This document shows positions 15,648 through 25,103 of a stretch of DNA of 64,000 bases, piece after piece (position 1 is the stretch's first letter; each line of letters starts with the position of its first letter). The translations under genes and the position numbers were made by a program. The stretch spans positions 186,001 through 250,000 of the forward strand of contig NZ_JACIHE010000010.1 of NCBI RefSeq assembly GCF_014198245.1, written 5' to 3'. This DNA is from Bradyrhizobium sp. cir1 (GTDB taxonomy: Bacteria > Pseudomonadota > Alphaproteobacteria > Rhizobiales > Xanthobacteraceae). Under the pieces are notes generated by a model. That model ran no database searches. It was not told the origin of the DNA and saw only the letters and a program-made list of their open reading frames with translations.

Positions 15648-18059
15648 ATGCCGACTTTTTCCCAAAGCCTTGAACAATCCCTGCATCGTGCGCTGGCGAT
15701 CGCAAACGAGCGTCATCACCAATACGCGACGCTCGAGCATCTCTTGCTCTCCCTGATCGATGACTCCGATGCAGCCGCCGTCATGCGCGCCTGTAGCGTC
15801 GACCTCGACAAGCTCCGCACGAGCCTCGTCAATTACCTTGAGACCGAATTCGAGAATCTGGTGACGGATGGCGCCGACGATGCCAAGCCGACCGCCGGTT
15901 TCCAGCGCGTGATCCAGCGCGCGGTGATCCATGTGCAGTCGTCAGGTCGCGAAGAGGTGACCGGCGCCAACGTGCTGATCGCGATCTTCGCCGAGCGCGA
16001 GAGTCATGCCGCCTATTTCCTGCAAGAGCAGGACATGACGCGTTATGACGCCGTCAACTACATCAGCCACGGCATCGCCAAGCGGCCGGGCGTCTCCGAG
16101 GCGCGGCCCGTGCGCGGCGTCGACGAGGAGACCGAGACCAAGGGTACCGAGGACGCCAAGAAGAAGGGCGAGGCGCTCGAGACCTATTGCGTCAACCTCA
16201 ACAAGAAGGCGCGCGACGGTAAGATCGACCCGGTGATCGGACGCAATTCCGAGATCAACCGCGCGATCCAGGTGCTGTGCCGCCGGCAGAAGAACAATCC
16301 GCTGTTCGTCGGTGAAGCCGGCGTCGGCAAGACCGCGATCGCCGAAGGCCTCGCCAAGCGCATCGTCGACAGCGAGGTGCCGGAGGTTCTGGCGGCTGCG
16401 ACCGTGTTCTCGCTGGACATGGGCACGCTGCTCGCGGGCACGCGCTATCGCGGCGACTTCGAGGAGCGCTTGAAGCAGGTGCTGAAGGAGCTCGAGGCGC
16501 ATCCCAACGCGATCCTGTTCATCGACGAGATCCACACCGTGATCGGTGCGGGCGCGACGTCGGGCGGGGCGATGGACGCTTCGAACCTGCTCAAGCCCGC
16601 GCTCGCCTCGGGCACGATCCGCTGCATGGGCTCGACCACCTACAAGGAATACCGCCAGCACTTCGAGAAGGACCGCGCGCTGGTGCGGCGCTTCCAGAAG
16701 ATCGATATCAACGAGCCGACCGTCGAGGACGCCATCGCGATCCTCAAGGGCCTCAAGCCGTATTTCGAGGATTACCACCGGCTGAAATACACCAATGAGG
16801 CGATCGAGGCCGCGGTGCAGCTCTCGTCGCGCTACATCCACGACCGCAAGCTGCCTGACAAGGCGATCGACGTGATCGACGAGTCCGGTGCGGCGCAGAT
16901 GCTGGTCGCCGAGAACAAGCGCAAGAAGACCATCGGCATCAAGGAGATCGAGACCACGATCGCCTCGATGGCGCGGATTCCGCCGAAGAGCGTGTCGAAG
17001 GACGATGCCGAGGTGCTCAAGCATCTCGAGCAGACCTTGAAGCGCACCGTGTTCGGCCAGGACAAGGCGATCGAGTCGCTCGCCGCCTCAATCAAGCTCG
17101 CCCGCGCGGGCCTGCGCGAGCCGGAGAAGCCGATCGGCTGCTACCTGTTCTCGGGGCCAACCGGCGTCGGCAAGACCGAGGTTGCCAAGCAGCTGGCGGC
17201 GTCGCTCGGCGTCGAGCTGCTGCGCTTCGACATGTCCGAGTATATGGAGCGGCACACCGTGTCGCGCCTGATCGGCGCGCCTCCCGGCTATGTCGGCTTC
17301 GACCAGGGCGGCCTGCTGACTGACGGCGTCGACCAGCATCCGCATTGCGTGGTGCTGCTCGACGAGATCGAGAAGGCGCATCCCGACCTCTACAACGTGC
17401 TGCTCCAGATCATGGATCACGGCCGGCTCACCGACCACAACGGCAAGCAGGTCAACTTCCGCAACGTGATCCTGATCATGACCACGAATGCGGGTGCTTC
17501 GGATCTCGCCAAGCAGGCGTTCGGCTTCACGCGCTCCAAGCGGGAAGGCGACGACCATGAGGCGATCAACCGGCAGTTCGCGCCCGAATTCCGCAACCGT
17601 CTCGATGCCATCGTCTCGTTCGGCCATCTCAGCGTCGAGGTGATCGGCACGGTCGTTGAGAAGTTCGTGCTCCAGCTCGAGGCGCAGCTCGGCGACCGCG
17701 ACGTCACCATCGAGCTGTCCGAGCCCGCCAAGACCTGGCTGATCCAGCACGGCTATGACGAGCAGATGGGCGCGCGTCCCATGGCCCGCGTGATCCAGGA
17801 GCACATCAAGAAGCCGCTGGCCGACGAGGTGCTGTTCGGCAAGCTCAAGGGCGGCGGCCACGTCCGCGTCGTTCTCGTCAAGGACGAGGCCGACGAGACC
17901 AAGGACAAGATCGGCTTCGAGTTCGTCGAAGGCCCGGTCACGCCGAAGCAGGAGAAGCTGCCCGGCGCCCGCAAGCGTCCGCCGGGCAAGCCCAACAAGC
18001 CGGGCGGCCCCGGCGGCTCGAAGGGGCCGACCTCCAAGGGCCCGCTGGTCAAGGCTTGA
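15648..18059 (+). CDS. clpA: ATP-dependent Clp protease ATP-binding subunit ClpA
   Basis: 803 residues. ClpA is the AAA+ unfoldase that feeds ClpP. There is an N-terminal double Clp_N repeat (about 1-145) where ClpS docks, then AAA domain 1 with Walker A GEAGVGKT near residue 222 and Walker B ILFIDEIH, then AAA domain 2 with Walker A GPTGVGKT near 503 and VVLLDEIEKAH, then the C-terminal D2-small domain. No ClpB-type middle coiled coil is present. The last 40 residues are a Lys/Gly/Pro-rich tail typical of Rhizobiales. The 290-bp gap from clpS suggests a separate promoter; TATAACT near 15570 is a candidate -10. Confidence 0.96.
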   Translation: MPTFSQSLEQSLHRALAIANERHHQYATLEHLLLSLIDDSDAAAVMRACSVDLDKLRTSLVNYLETEFENLVTDGADDAKPTAGFQRVIQRAVIHVQSSGREEVTGANVLIAIFAERESHAAYFLQEQDMTRYDAVNYISHGIAKRPGVSEARPVRGVDEETETKGTEDAKKKGEALETYCVNLNKKARDGKIDPVIGRNSEINRAIQVLCRRQKNNPLFVGEAGVGKTAIAEGLAKRIVDSEVPEVLAAATVFSLDMGTLLAGTRYRGDFEERLKQVLKELEAHPNAILFIDEIHTVIGAGATSGGAMDASNLLKPALASGTIRCMGSTTYKEYRQHFEKDRALVRRFQKIDINEPTVEDAIAILKGLKPYFEDYHRLKYTNEAIEAAVQLSSRYIHDRKLPDKAIDVIDESGAAQMLVAENKRKKTIGIKEIETTIASMARIPPKSVSKDDAEVLKHLEQTLKRTVFGQDKAIESLAASIKLARAGLREPEKPIGCYLFSGPTGVGKTEVAKQLAASLGVELLRFDMSEYMERHTVSRLIGAPPGYVGFDQGGLLTDGVDQHPHCVVLLDEIEKAHPDLYNVLLQIMDHGRLTDHNGKQVNFRNVILIMTTNAGASDLAKQAFGFTRSKREGDDHEAINRQFAPEFRNRLDAIVSFGHLSVEVIGTVVEKFVLQLEAQLGDRDVTIELSEPAKTWLIQHGYDEQMGARPMARVIQEHIKKPLADEVLFGKLKGGGHVRVVLVKDEADETKDKIGFEFVEGPVTPKQEKLPGARKRPPGKPNKPGGPGGSKGPTSKGPLVKA

Positions 18060-18082
18060 TCGGCATGTGATGAAATCGAAAG

Positions 18083-18107
18083 GGCCGGCTGCAGAGCCGG
18101 CCTTTTT
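18083..18107 (+). terminator. Rho-independent terminator after clpA
   Basis: The stem GGCCGGCT / AGCCGGCC with loop GCAG is followed by TTTTTGTTTT. It lies between convergent clpA and the lipoprotein gene. Confidence 0.88.
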
Positions 18108-18128
18108 GTTTTGGGTTGCGAGCGATGG

Positions 18129-18587
18129 TTAGGTTCCTGCCTCGGGCGCCGCTGCTGCCGGCGGCCGGGGCTTCTTCGGAACGGCGGGCCGCGCGCGGGC
18201 AGGGGCCGACGGCTGCATCGTCACGATGACCGGATTGGGCTTGTGATCGGTGGCAGCGCCCGTCGCGGCATCGACGCCCATGCCGACGACACCGCCCAGC
18301 AGGAGATTGCCCGCGAAGCCGGCGGCCCCGCCGGTCGGGATGTCCCGGCTGAGCGGCACGACCTGCGGCTCATAGCCTTCCTTCTGGAAGGTGATCGAGA
18401 TGTCGGCGTTTCGCTTGACGACCACGGAGCAGGGCGTCGTGCAAGTGGTCGGAACCTCCATTCCGCTGACCATGGCTTCCACGCCTGAAGGTGTCGATGA
18501 GATGCTGATATTTTCCGTCGTGCCGCGCGTGACCGACGCGCAGCCGCCCAGCATGACGCTGAGCGCCACAATTCCAATTGAACGCAT
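18129..18587 (-). CDS. Lipoprotein with PEGA-like domain
   Basis: 152 residues from the internal ATG at 18587; the upstream extension to 18626 would spoil the signal peptide. The lipobox LGGC ends at Cys16, so the mature protein should be lipid-anchored. The next 70 residues (ISISSTPSGVEAMVSG, then CTTPCSVVVKRNADISITF, then QKEGYEP) have the pattern of PEGA-like beta domains, which are surface or cell-wall associated. A Gly-rich GFAGNLLLGGVVGMGVD segment and a Pro/Ala-rich tail follow. The precise function is unknown. Confidence 0.82.
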   Translation of the reverse strand: MRSIGIVALSVMLGGCASVTRGTTENISISSTPSGVEAMVSGMEVPTTCTTPCSVVVKRNADISITFQKEGYEPQVVPLSRDIPTGGAAGFAGNLLLGGVVGMGVDAATGAATDHKPNPVIVTMQPSAPARARPAVPKKPRPPAAAAPEAGT

Positions 18588-18720
18588 GAATGAAATGCCC
18601 CTTGTCCCGCCGCCAATGAAGCGCAACCGGAGCGGGAGAACAATAGGTCATTGCTCCGGATAGTTAAGCCACGCAGAGGTTGTGTGTATAAAGGGCGGGA
18701 ACTAGCGTGGTGGGCTTGTC

Positions 18721-20142
18721 CTAATCGCCGCGCAGGCGCTGATCATCCTGTACGCGGACGTGTTCTGCGCCGCGCGCGCCGGCGGGCGAGAGTCGCAGCA
18801 TGCTCAGCACCGCGCCGCAGAGCGCGAAGCCCACGCCGGTGAGGAGCGCGACCCGGGTCCCGTCAATCGGATAGCGGCCGAGGAATAGCGCCACCAGCGC
18901 CGCGCCCGTGGTCTGGCCGAGCAGCCGCGCCGTGCCCAGCATGCCGCTGGCGCCACCGGCGCGCTCGCGCGGAGCGGCTGCGATCATGGTGCGGTTGTTG
19001 GGGGTCTGGAACAGGCCGAAGCCGGCACCCGCCAGGGCCATCCGCCAGATCACGTCGAGCGGTGTGGGCGTCGCAGGCAGGAGGGCAAGCGCGGCAAGCC
19101 CGCAGGCGAACAGCGTGAGCCCGATGCCACCGAGCAGGCCAGCTGGATATTGCTCGACCAGGCGGCCGGCGAGGGGAGCTGCGAAGGCCACCGCGATCGG
19201 CCATGGCGTGATCAGGAGCCCCATATGCACCGCGGAATAGCCGAAGCGGCTCTGGAGATAGAAGGGGATTGCGACGAAGGCCAGCATCTGGCCGCAGAAC
19301 GAGGCGATCGACGTCGCGATCGACAGCGCGAACACCGGGATGCGCAACAAGTCGACCGGCAGCAGCGGCGAGGTCATGTGGGTTTCGCGATAGATCAGCA
19401 GCGCGCCGGCAACGATCGCGATGGCGAACTGAATGATGCAGGTGAGCGCTGCCTCGCCATGACCGACGCTGTCGATCGCGGCGATGCCGACACCGAAGGT
19501 GATCGCGGAGAGGCCTGCGCTCTGCCAGTCGAAGGAATGGCTGGCGGGCCTGGTGTGCGGCAGGCTGCGCAGGCCCAGCACGAGCGTCACCGCGCCGAGC
19601 GGCACGTTGATGGCGAACAGCCAGGGCCAGCTCCCGACCGCGAGGATGCCTGCGGCGAGCGTCGGGCCGACCGCGGCCGAGAAGGCGACGACCAGCGCGT
19701 TGAGCCCGATGCCGCGGCCGAGCAGGCTGCGCGGATAGGTGAAGCGCACCAGCGCCGCGTTGACGCTCATGATGCCGGCCGCGCCAAAACCCTGGATGAT
19801 GCGCGCGACCGTCAGCAGCGGCAGCGTATGCGCCAGCGCGCAGAAGGCCGATGCGAGCGTGAACAGCACCAGCCCGACCAGATAGACGCGGCGATAACCA
19901 ACGATCTCGCCGAGCGAGGCCAGCGGCAGCAGCGAGATGGTGATGGCGAGCTGGTAGCCGTTGACGATCCAGATCGAGAAGGCCGGGCTTGCATCGAGGT
20001 CGGCCGCGATCGTCGGCAGCGCCACATTGGCGATGGCGCTGTCGACGACCGCCATGATGATGCCGAGCGCAATGGTCAGTACCGCCTGCTTGCGCTGCGG
20101 CTGCGGCAGGCCGTCGGCATGCTCGATTGTGGTTGACGACAT
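18721..20142 (-). CDS. MFS transporter, DHA2 (EmrB/QacA) family drug exporter
   Basis: 473 residues with about 14 hydrophobic segments, as in the DHA2 proton-driven exporters of the inner membrane. Motif C-like text and the family start MAVVDSAIANVALPTIAADL, followed by SIWIVNGYQLA and GEIVGYRRVYLVG (motif A), place it firmly. No membrane-fusion partner (EmrA-like) or regulator gene adjoins it, so the substrate cannot be inferred. The coding strand is opposite to clpA. Confidence 0.9.
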   Translation of the reverse strand: MSSTTIEHADGLPQPQRKQAVLTIALGIIMAVVDSAIANVALPTIAADLDASPAFSIWIVNGYQLAITISLLPLASLGEIVGYRRVYLVGLVLFTLASAFCALAHTLPLLTVARIIQGFGAAGIMSVNAALVRFTYPRSLLGRGIGLNALVVAFSAAVGPTLAAGILAVGSWPWLFAINVPLGAVTLVLGLRSLPHTRPASHSFDWQSAGLSAITFGVGIAAIDSVGHGEAALTCIIQFAIAIVAGALLIYRETHMTSPLLPVDLLRIPVFALSIATSIASFCGQMLAFVAIPFYLQSRFGYSAVHMGLLITPWPIAVAFAAPLAGRLVEQYPAGLLGGIGLTLFACGLAALALLPATPTPLDVIWRMALAGAGFGLFQTPNNRTMIAAAPRERAGGASGMLGTARLLGQTTGAALVALFLGRYPIDGTRVALLTGVGFALCGAVLSMLRLSPAGARGAEHVRVQDDQRLRGD

Positions 20143-20232
20143 TGTAAAGCGTGTTCGGTTGAGACGCGGTTGCAGGTCCGCAACTTGGTCCGACCCGGGA
20201 TGGTTCCAGCCAAAGCCGTGGCCGCTTCAGCC

Positions 20233-20571
20233 CTATTTCGGCTTCCGCGGCTCCTGAATCGCCCTGAGGTAGCTTACCACGGCCTCGGCGTCGTCGCGGC
20301 CGAATCGAGCCGTCGGCATGGCGCGGTGGATGCTGCTGTAGCCCTCCTGAAGGCGCTGCGTGAAGTCGGGGTCGTAGAGCTTGTTCTCACCGAGATGACG
20401 GAAAGCCGGCGCCAGTTCGTTCGGGCTCGCGCCTGTCCTGCCGACCGCGTGGCACCGCGCGCACATCCGCTGCAGCAATGCTTCGGCGCGCCGCTGTTCG
20501 ACGTCCAGGGCTTGACTAACGGTGCTCCACAGAACGGCAACGGCCAGCAGCGCCGGTGCGAACCTATTCAT
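20233..20571 (-). CDS. Small exported c-type cytochrome
   Basis: 112 residues. The signal peptide (residues 1-21, ending SQA) exports the protein to the periplasm. One haem-binding motif CARCH (Cys37, Cys40, His41) and a distal Met85 in HRAMPTARF are as expected for a class I monohaem cytochrome c. Such proteins carry electrons to oxidases or dehydrogenases. A 54-codon membrane protein gene lies 12 bp upstream on the same strand and may be cotranscribed. The partner enzyme is not in the window. Confidence 0.88.
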   Translation of the reverse strand: MNRFAPALLAVAVLWSTVSQALDVEQRRAEALLQRMCARCHAVGRTGASPNELAPAFRHLGENKLYDPDFTQRLQEGYSSIHRAMPTARFGRDDAEAVVSYLRAIQEPRKPK

Positions 20572-20583
20572 CGCGCATTCCCA

Positions 20584-20748
20584 TCATTCCCAGCGCGAGG
20601 TTGCCTTGGCCCAGACGTAGAGTGCGATCAAGGCGATCGTTACCCCTGTCGAGAAGATCAGGATGCGGCGATCCCAGTCGATCCTCTCCCGCTCAGCCCT
20701 TCTGAGAGAGAGCACCGTGAACAGGGCCTTCATGGCAAATCGGCGCAT
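20584..20748 (-). CDS. Small single-span membrane protein upstream of the cytochrome c gene
   Basis: 54 codons, starting MRRFAMKALFTV and ending WAKATSRWE. Residues 30-46 (ILIFSTGVTIALIALYV) form a single transmembrane helix after a strongly charged stretch RRAERERIDWDRR, which the positive-inside rule would place in the cytoplasm. The stop is 12 bp before the cytochrome start, suggesting translational coupling. I do not recognise a family. A role as a small subunit or assembly partner of an electron-transfer complex is only a guess. Confidence 0.6.
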   Translation of the reverse strand: MRRFAMKALFTVLSLRRAERERIDWDRRILIFSTGVTIALIALYVWAKATSRWE

Positions 20749-20819
20749 CGGCGGCCTCGCGAGGGCCGCAGCGTGCCACGGCCGTCGGAAGCGGGCTTGA
20801 TGCAGCTCAAGGGCGGTCG

Positions 20820-21845
20820 CTACACCGCCGGCGGATTGCGGTCGGTGAAGGTCGTGCGCTGGTGCCAGTACGGATAGGGCAGCGTCACCTTGCTGGCGGC
20901 GTCGAGCTTTGCGACCTGGTCCTTGGTCAATGACCAGCCGACCGCACCGAGATTTTCGCGCAGCTGCGTCTCGTTGCGCGCGCCGATGATCAGCGTCGAG
21001 ACCGTGGGACGCTGCAGCAGCCAGTTCAGCGCGATCTGCGAGACGCTCTTGCCGGTCTCCTTCGCAACCTCATCGATCGCGTCGACCACACGGTAGACGT
21101 GCTCGTCCGGTACGGGCGGGCCGAAGTCGGCGGTCTTGGGCAGGCGGCTGACTTCCGGCTTGGGCTGGCCGCGCCGGATCTTGCCGGTGAGGCGTCCCCA
21201 GCCAAGCGGCGACCAGACGACGGCGCCGAGGCCCTGGTCGAGGCCGAGCGGCATCAGCTCCCATTCGTAGTCGCGGCCGATCAGTGAATAGTAGGTCTGG
21301 TTGGCGACATAGCGCGGGAAGCCGTGCTTGTCGGCAACACCGAGCGACTTCATCAGGTGCCAGCCCGAAAAATTCGAAACGCCGACGTAACGGATCTTGC
21401 CGGCGCGCACGAGCACGTCGAGCGTCGAGAGAACCTCCTCGGGCGGTGTGAAGGCATCGAAGCCATGGAGCTGGAACAGGTCGATGTAATCGGTGCCGAG
21501 GCGGCTCAGCGAACCGTCGATGGCCGCGAGCAGGTGCTGCCGTGACGAGCCGATGTCGTTGGGACCGTCGCCGAAGCGGAACGTCGCCTTGGTCGAGATC
21601 AGCACCTTGTCGCGGCGGCCCTTGATGGCTTCACCCAGAACGCGCTCGGACTCGCCGAGCGAATAGACGTCGGCGGTGTCGAACATCGACACGCCGGCCT
21701 CGAGGCAGATATCGAGAAGACGGCGCGCTTCGGTCGCGTCCGTCGTGCCCCACGCGGCGAGGCGGCCGACGCCGCCGAACGTGCCCGTTCCCAGGCTCAA
21801 AGCAGGCACCATGAGGCCTGACCGGCCCAAGCGTCGGTATTCCAT
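20820..21845 (-). CDS. Aldo/keto reductase (Kv-beta/YajO-like)
   Basis: 341 residues, the longer AKR type. The catalytic tetrad is Asp56 and Tyr61 (MFDTADVYSLGESE), Lys86 (ISTKATF) and His127 (LFQLHGFD). GVSNFSGW and the NADP-binding C-terminal text STLIIGARNETQLRENLGA are present. It reduces carbonyls with NADPH; the substrate is unknown. It is not closely similar to the other AKR in this window (323-1141), which belongs to a different subfamily. Confidence 0.92.
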   Translation of the reverse strand: MEYRRLGRSGLMVPALSLGTGTFGGVGRLAAWGTTDATEARRLLDICLEAGVSMFDTADVYSLGESERVLGEAIKGRRDKVLISTKATFRFGDGPNDIGSSRQHLLAAIDGSLSRLGTDYIDLFQLHGFDAFTPPEEVLSTLDVLVRAGKIRYVGVSNFSGWHLMKSLGVADKHGFPRYVANQTYYSLIGRDYEWELMPLGLDQGLGAVVWSPLGWGRLTGKIRRGQPKPEVSRLPKTADFGPPVPDEHVYRVVDAIDEVAKETGKSVSQIALNWLLQRPTVSTLIIGARNETQLRENLGAVGWSLTKDQVAKLDAASKVTLPYPYWHQRTTFTDRNPPAV

Positions 21846-21960
21846 CGATAGCTCCTTGGCTGGCTGCTGATTGATCGTTGCGGCCTTGGTGCCGGATGCT
21901 AGTGCAAGGAGGCGCGTCGTCCTACGACGCGCTCACATACCGGCCTTGCTTCGGAGCGGG

Positions 21961-22152
21961 CTAGTCGTGCCGAAGCATGTCGTCGAGCGCGGCGTCGACG
22001 ATGCGCGGGCCGACGATCTTCGCGGGAGGCTTCGCCTGGATCCGTCCCACGGGTGAGGGAGCGCAGGCGAGGTCATCATTGCGAGCCTGCTGCGGCAGCA
22101 GAGTCAAACTCCACCCTACCACGACCAGCACCGCGAGCCGGATTGCGATCAT
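21961..22152 (-). CDS. Possible small exported protein
   Basis: 63 codons from ATG 22152. The N-terminus MIAIRLAVLVVVGWSLTLLP resembles a signal peptide or anchor, followed by 43 polar residues ending DAALDDMLRHD. The open frame extends upstream, but only the 22152 start puts the hydrophobic stretch at the N-terminus. A GGAG lies 12 bases before the start. No family is recognised. The evidence is limited to composition and position. Confidence 0.42.
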   Translation of the reverse strand: MIAIRLAVLVVVGWSLTLLPQQARNDDLACAPSPVGRIQAKPPAKIVGPRIVDAALDDMLRHD

Positions 22153-22307
22153 GCTCAGCAATAGCTCCGATCCGCTGAGCGTCGTGCGAGTCCTCATGCG
22201 TGCCAGCCTGAGGCACGCGGCGAGACTAGACAATCTGGAATTGGCGAGCGCTGCCTTCGTCGCAAACGAAGGCTGGAGCTGATGTCTGCGCGGCCTGGAC
22301 GAAGCGC

Positions 22308-22946
22308 CTAGGCTAGGCAATGGCCGAGCAGCTCCGGATGCGCGGCGCAGATGTGATGCGCGCCGGCATCCCGCAGCTCGGCCTCGCTGCCATAGCCGTA
22401 GAGCACGCCAATCGCGGTCATGCCGTTGGTGCGTGCGCCGACCACGTCGTGGCTGCGGTCGCCGATCATGATGGCGCTCGTCGCATCGACCTTGGCCTCG
22501 TCGAGCGCGTAGCGCAGCAGGTCACGCTTGTCGACGCGGGTGCCGTCGAGCTCGGAGCCGAATACGCGCTCGAAATAGGGCTTCAGGCCGAAATGATCGA
22601 CGATGCGGGTGGCGTAGACCGCGGGCTTGCTGGTGGCCACGAACATGCGCGGCGTCGTCGCAGCGAGCGTCGTCAGAGTATCCACGATGCCGGCATAGGC
22701 CTCGTTCTCGAACAGGCCGACATCGGCAAATCGCTCGCGGTAGAGCAGCAGGGCCCGGTCGGCCAGCTCCTCGCTTCCAGTGAGCCTTTTCAGGCTGGCA
22801 TGCAGCGGCGGCCCGATGCACCAGGTCAGCTCGTCCTCGCCCGGCACCGCCAGGTTCAACCGCTCCAGCGCATACTGGATCGAGCGGGTGATCCCGGGCT
22901 TCGGGTTGGTCAGCGTGCCGTCGAGATCAAAATAGATTGTTTGCAT
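22308..22946 (-). CDS. HAD-superfamily phosphatase (phosphoglycolate phosphatase-like)
   Basis: 212 residues, full length for the Gph-like HAD group. Motif I is FDLDGTLTN with nucleophile Asp7 and Asp9. Motif II is VATSKP, and motif III/IV is AIMIGDRSHDVVGA. A helical cap of the PGP type lies between motifs I and II. The likely reaction is dephosphorylation of a small phosphate ester such as phosphoglycolate. Rhizobial genomes have several such genes, so the exact substrate is uncertain. Confidence 0.88.
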   Translation of the reverse strand: MQTIYFDLDGTLTNPKPGITRSIQYALERLNLAVPGEDELTWCIGPPLHASLKRLTGSEELADRALLLYRERFADVGLFENEAYAGIVDTLTTLAATTPRMFVATSKPAVYATRIVDHFGLKPYFERVFGSELDGTRVDKRDLLRYALDEAKVDATSAIMIGDRSHDVVGARTNGMTAIGVLYGYGSEAELRDAGAHHICAAHPELLGHCLA

Positions 22947-23017
22947 CCGGGCCCGGCCCCTGAGTTGAGACGGGTCCGTTGCTAGTCGGATCAGCCTTCA
23001 AGTCAAGGCCCGGGTCG

Positions 23018-24010
23018 TCATTGCTGCTTCGCCCATTCGACGATCGCTGTGGCATCCGGCCCGGCTTGAGCCTCCCAGGCGGCGATCGCATCCTTTGCGG
23101 CGCTGCGAAGTGCCGCGACGAGGGACGGCGGCGCGGGCTCAGCGATCTTGACACCATTGTCGCGCATGCGCGCATAGTTCTCCGAGGTGCGGTTGGCCAG
23201 CAGGGCGAACTGGCTCTGCTCGGTCTCGGCTGCCGCGGCAAGCACCTCGCGCTGCATCGGCTCGGACAGTTCGGCAAATGCCTCGCTGCGGACGAAGGCG
23301 ATCGAGATCGGCATCGCGTAGTTGATGGCGGTGAAATACGGCAGGTAGTCCCAGAGCTTGCGTCCCGCGCCGCCGTCGCCGGAGGTGAGGAATGCGTTCA
23401 GCCGGTGCTCTTTCAGCCCGGCGATCGCCGCGTCCATCGGCAGGAATTGCGCATTCGCGCCGGCCGCGCGCATCACCGCGCTGGAATTGGCATCGTAGGC
23501 GCGCAGGTTCAGCGTCGGCAGATCCTCGGCGCCCGCGAGCGAGCGATCCGACCAGAGGCCTGTCGCCGGCCAGATCGTCAGATAGAGCAGCTTGAGGCCG
23601 CGCGCTGCGAGCGCTTTCTCGTAGAGCGGACGTGCCCGCGCATTGGTGGCGCGCGCGACGTCGACCGATTGCACCAGGAAAGGCAGGGTGGAGAGGCCGA
23701 GCACCGGGTCGATGCCGGACAGTGCGCCCGCAAAGGCATCGCCCCCGGCGATCCGGCCATCCGCAGCAGCTCGCGGCATCTCGCCCGAGTTGATCTTGAG
23801 CGTGTTGTCAAAGGCGTTGGCCAGCGTCACGAAACCGTTGGTGCGCTCGGAGACGTGTTTGGCGAAGGTCACAAGGCCGATACCGGAAATGTTATTTTCG
23901 GGGTATTCGGTGGTCATCCGCCAGGTCACCTGGGCGGTGGCGGGCGCAGCGGTCAGGAGGAGCGCAACGAGGATAACGAAGGCGCGGATCCGTTTGACGG
24001 GGAAACGCAT
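23018..24010 (-). CDS. TRAP transporter solute-binding protein (DctP family)
   Basis: 330 residues from ATG 24010 (an ATG at 24034 would add eight residues). A signal peptide (about 8-27, ending ATA) directs it to the periplasm. The DctP pattern is visible: WRMTTEYPENN, then FAKHVSERTNGFVT, then the arginine region NLRAYDANSS, then KEHRLNAFLTSGDGG and the C-terminal helices. It should bind a small organic acid. No DctQ or DctM membrane subunits are adjacent, so this is an orphan binding protein in the window. Confidence 0.88.
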   Translation of the reverse strand: MRFPVKRIRAFVILVALLLTAAPATAQVTWRMTTEYPENNISGIGLVTFAKHVSERTNGFVTLANAFDNTLKINSGEMPRAAADGRIAGGDAFAGALSGIDPVLGLSTLPFLVQSVDVARATNARARPLYEKALAARGLKLLYLTIWPATGLWSDRSLAGAEDLPTLNLRAYDANSSAVMRAAGANAQFLPMDAAIAGLKEHRLNAFLTSGDGGAGRKLWDYLPYFTAINYAMPISIAFVRSEAFAELSEPMQREVLAAAAETEQSQFALLANRTSENYARMRDNGVKIAEPAPPSLVAALRSAAKDAIAAWEAQAGPDATAIVEWAKQQ

Positions 24011-24053
24011 TGAAAGCAGCAGGTCGGGCAGCATATCGGTAACTCATCGAACC

Positions 24054-25094
24054 ATGGCACGATGCCACGGCATGGCAGATCATCTTGTTGCACGACGCGC
24101 CGGCGTGCGCCACAGCGATGCTTGGGCACGGCTGCCGCGAATTGCATCACTCATCGCTGTCGCGCTGCTCGTCTTGGCGACACGGGCGGCGGCATGGGAC
24201 AGCTCGCCCGCGAAAACCAACATCGCCGTCCCCAGCGTCGAAGAGCTGGCGATGCCGCCGCAAAAGCCCGCGGGCTCACGCGAGAGCGACACGCGGGAAT
24301 CGATCTGCCTGATCGTGGAGGCGGCCGCGCGCGATGCCAATCTGCCGCTGGAATTCTTCGCCCGCGTGATCTGGCAGGAAAGCCGCTTCCAGGCTGATGC
24401 GGTCGGGCCCATGACCCGCAGCGGCGAGCACGCGCAGGGGATCGCGCAGTTCATGCCGGGGACCGCGAGCGAGCGCGGGCTGCTCAATCCTTTCAACCCG
24501 GTGCAGGCGTTGCCGAAGTCGGCCGAATTCCTGAACGAGCTGCGCAACCAGTTCGGCAATCTCGGCCTTGCCGCAGCCGCCTACAATGCCGGACCGCGCC
24601 GCGTCCAGGAATGGCTCGCCGGCACCGGTCCGATGCCGGAGCAGACCCGCAACTACGTCTATGCCATCACCGGCACGAGCGTTGACGCGTGGGCCAAGGC
24701 GGGAGCGACCGGCAAGGGGGCACCGAGCTCGCCGCCGACGAGCTGCCGCGACCTCATGGCCCTGTTGAAGCGCGCGCCAAATCCGTTCGTCGCCGAGCTC
24801 GAGCAGCATGTCGAGCTTGCCGCGGCAAAGATCTGGGGCGTGCAGCTCGCCGCCGGCTTCGACCGCAACAGGGCGCTGGCGATGTATTCCCGTGCGGTCA
24901 CGCACCTGAGCGCGGTGATCGGCGAACGCGATCCGAGCCTGCTCAGCTCGGTGATGCGCAGCCGCGGCACGCGTGCGTTCTACCAGGTGCGCATCGGGGC
25001 CGATACGCGGGCCGAGGCGGATGATCTGTGCAACCGCATCCGCAAGGCGGGCGGCGCCTGTTTCGTGCTGAGGAATCGGGGTGTGGCGGGGTAG
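24054..25094 (+). CDS. Lytic transglycosylase with SLT and SPOR-like domains
   Basis: 346 residues from ATG 24054 (ATG 24072 is equally possible). The signal peptide has its hydrophobic core at about 30-46. The SLT domain carries catalytic Glu109 in IWQESRFQ, then AQGIAQFMPGTA, and AAAYNAGPRRVQEWL. The C-terminal segment FYQVRIGADTRAEADDLC resembles a SPOR domain. It cleaves the MurNAc-GlcNAc bond of peptidoglycan to a 1,6-anhydro product in the periplasm. It is divergent from the TRAP binding protein with a 43-bp gap. Confidence 0.9.
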   Translation: MARCHGMADHLVARRAGVRHSDAWARLPRIASLIAVALLVLATRAAAWDSSPAKTNIAVPSVEELAMPPQKPAGSRESDTRESICLIVEAAARDANLPLEFFARVIWQESRFQADAVGPMTRSGEHAQGIAQFMPGTASERGLLNPFNPVQALPKSAEFLNELRNQFGNLGLAAAAYNAGPRRVQEWLAGTGPMPEQTRNYVYAITGTSVDAWAKAGATGKGAPSSPPTSCRDLMALLKRAPNPFVAELEQHVELAAAKIWGVQLAAGFDRNRALAMYSRAVTHLSAVIGERDPSLLSSVMRSRGTRAFYQVRIGADTRAEADDLCNRIRKAGGACFVLRNRGVAG

Positions 25095-25103
25095 GGTTCT
25101 CCT

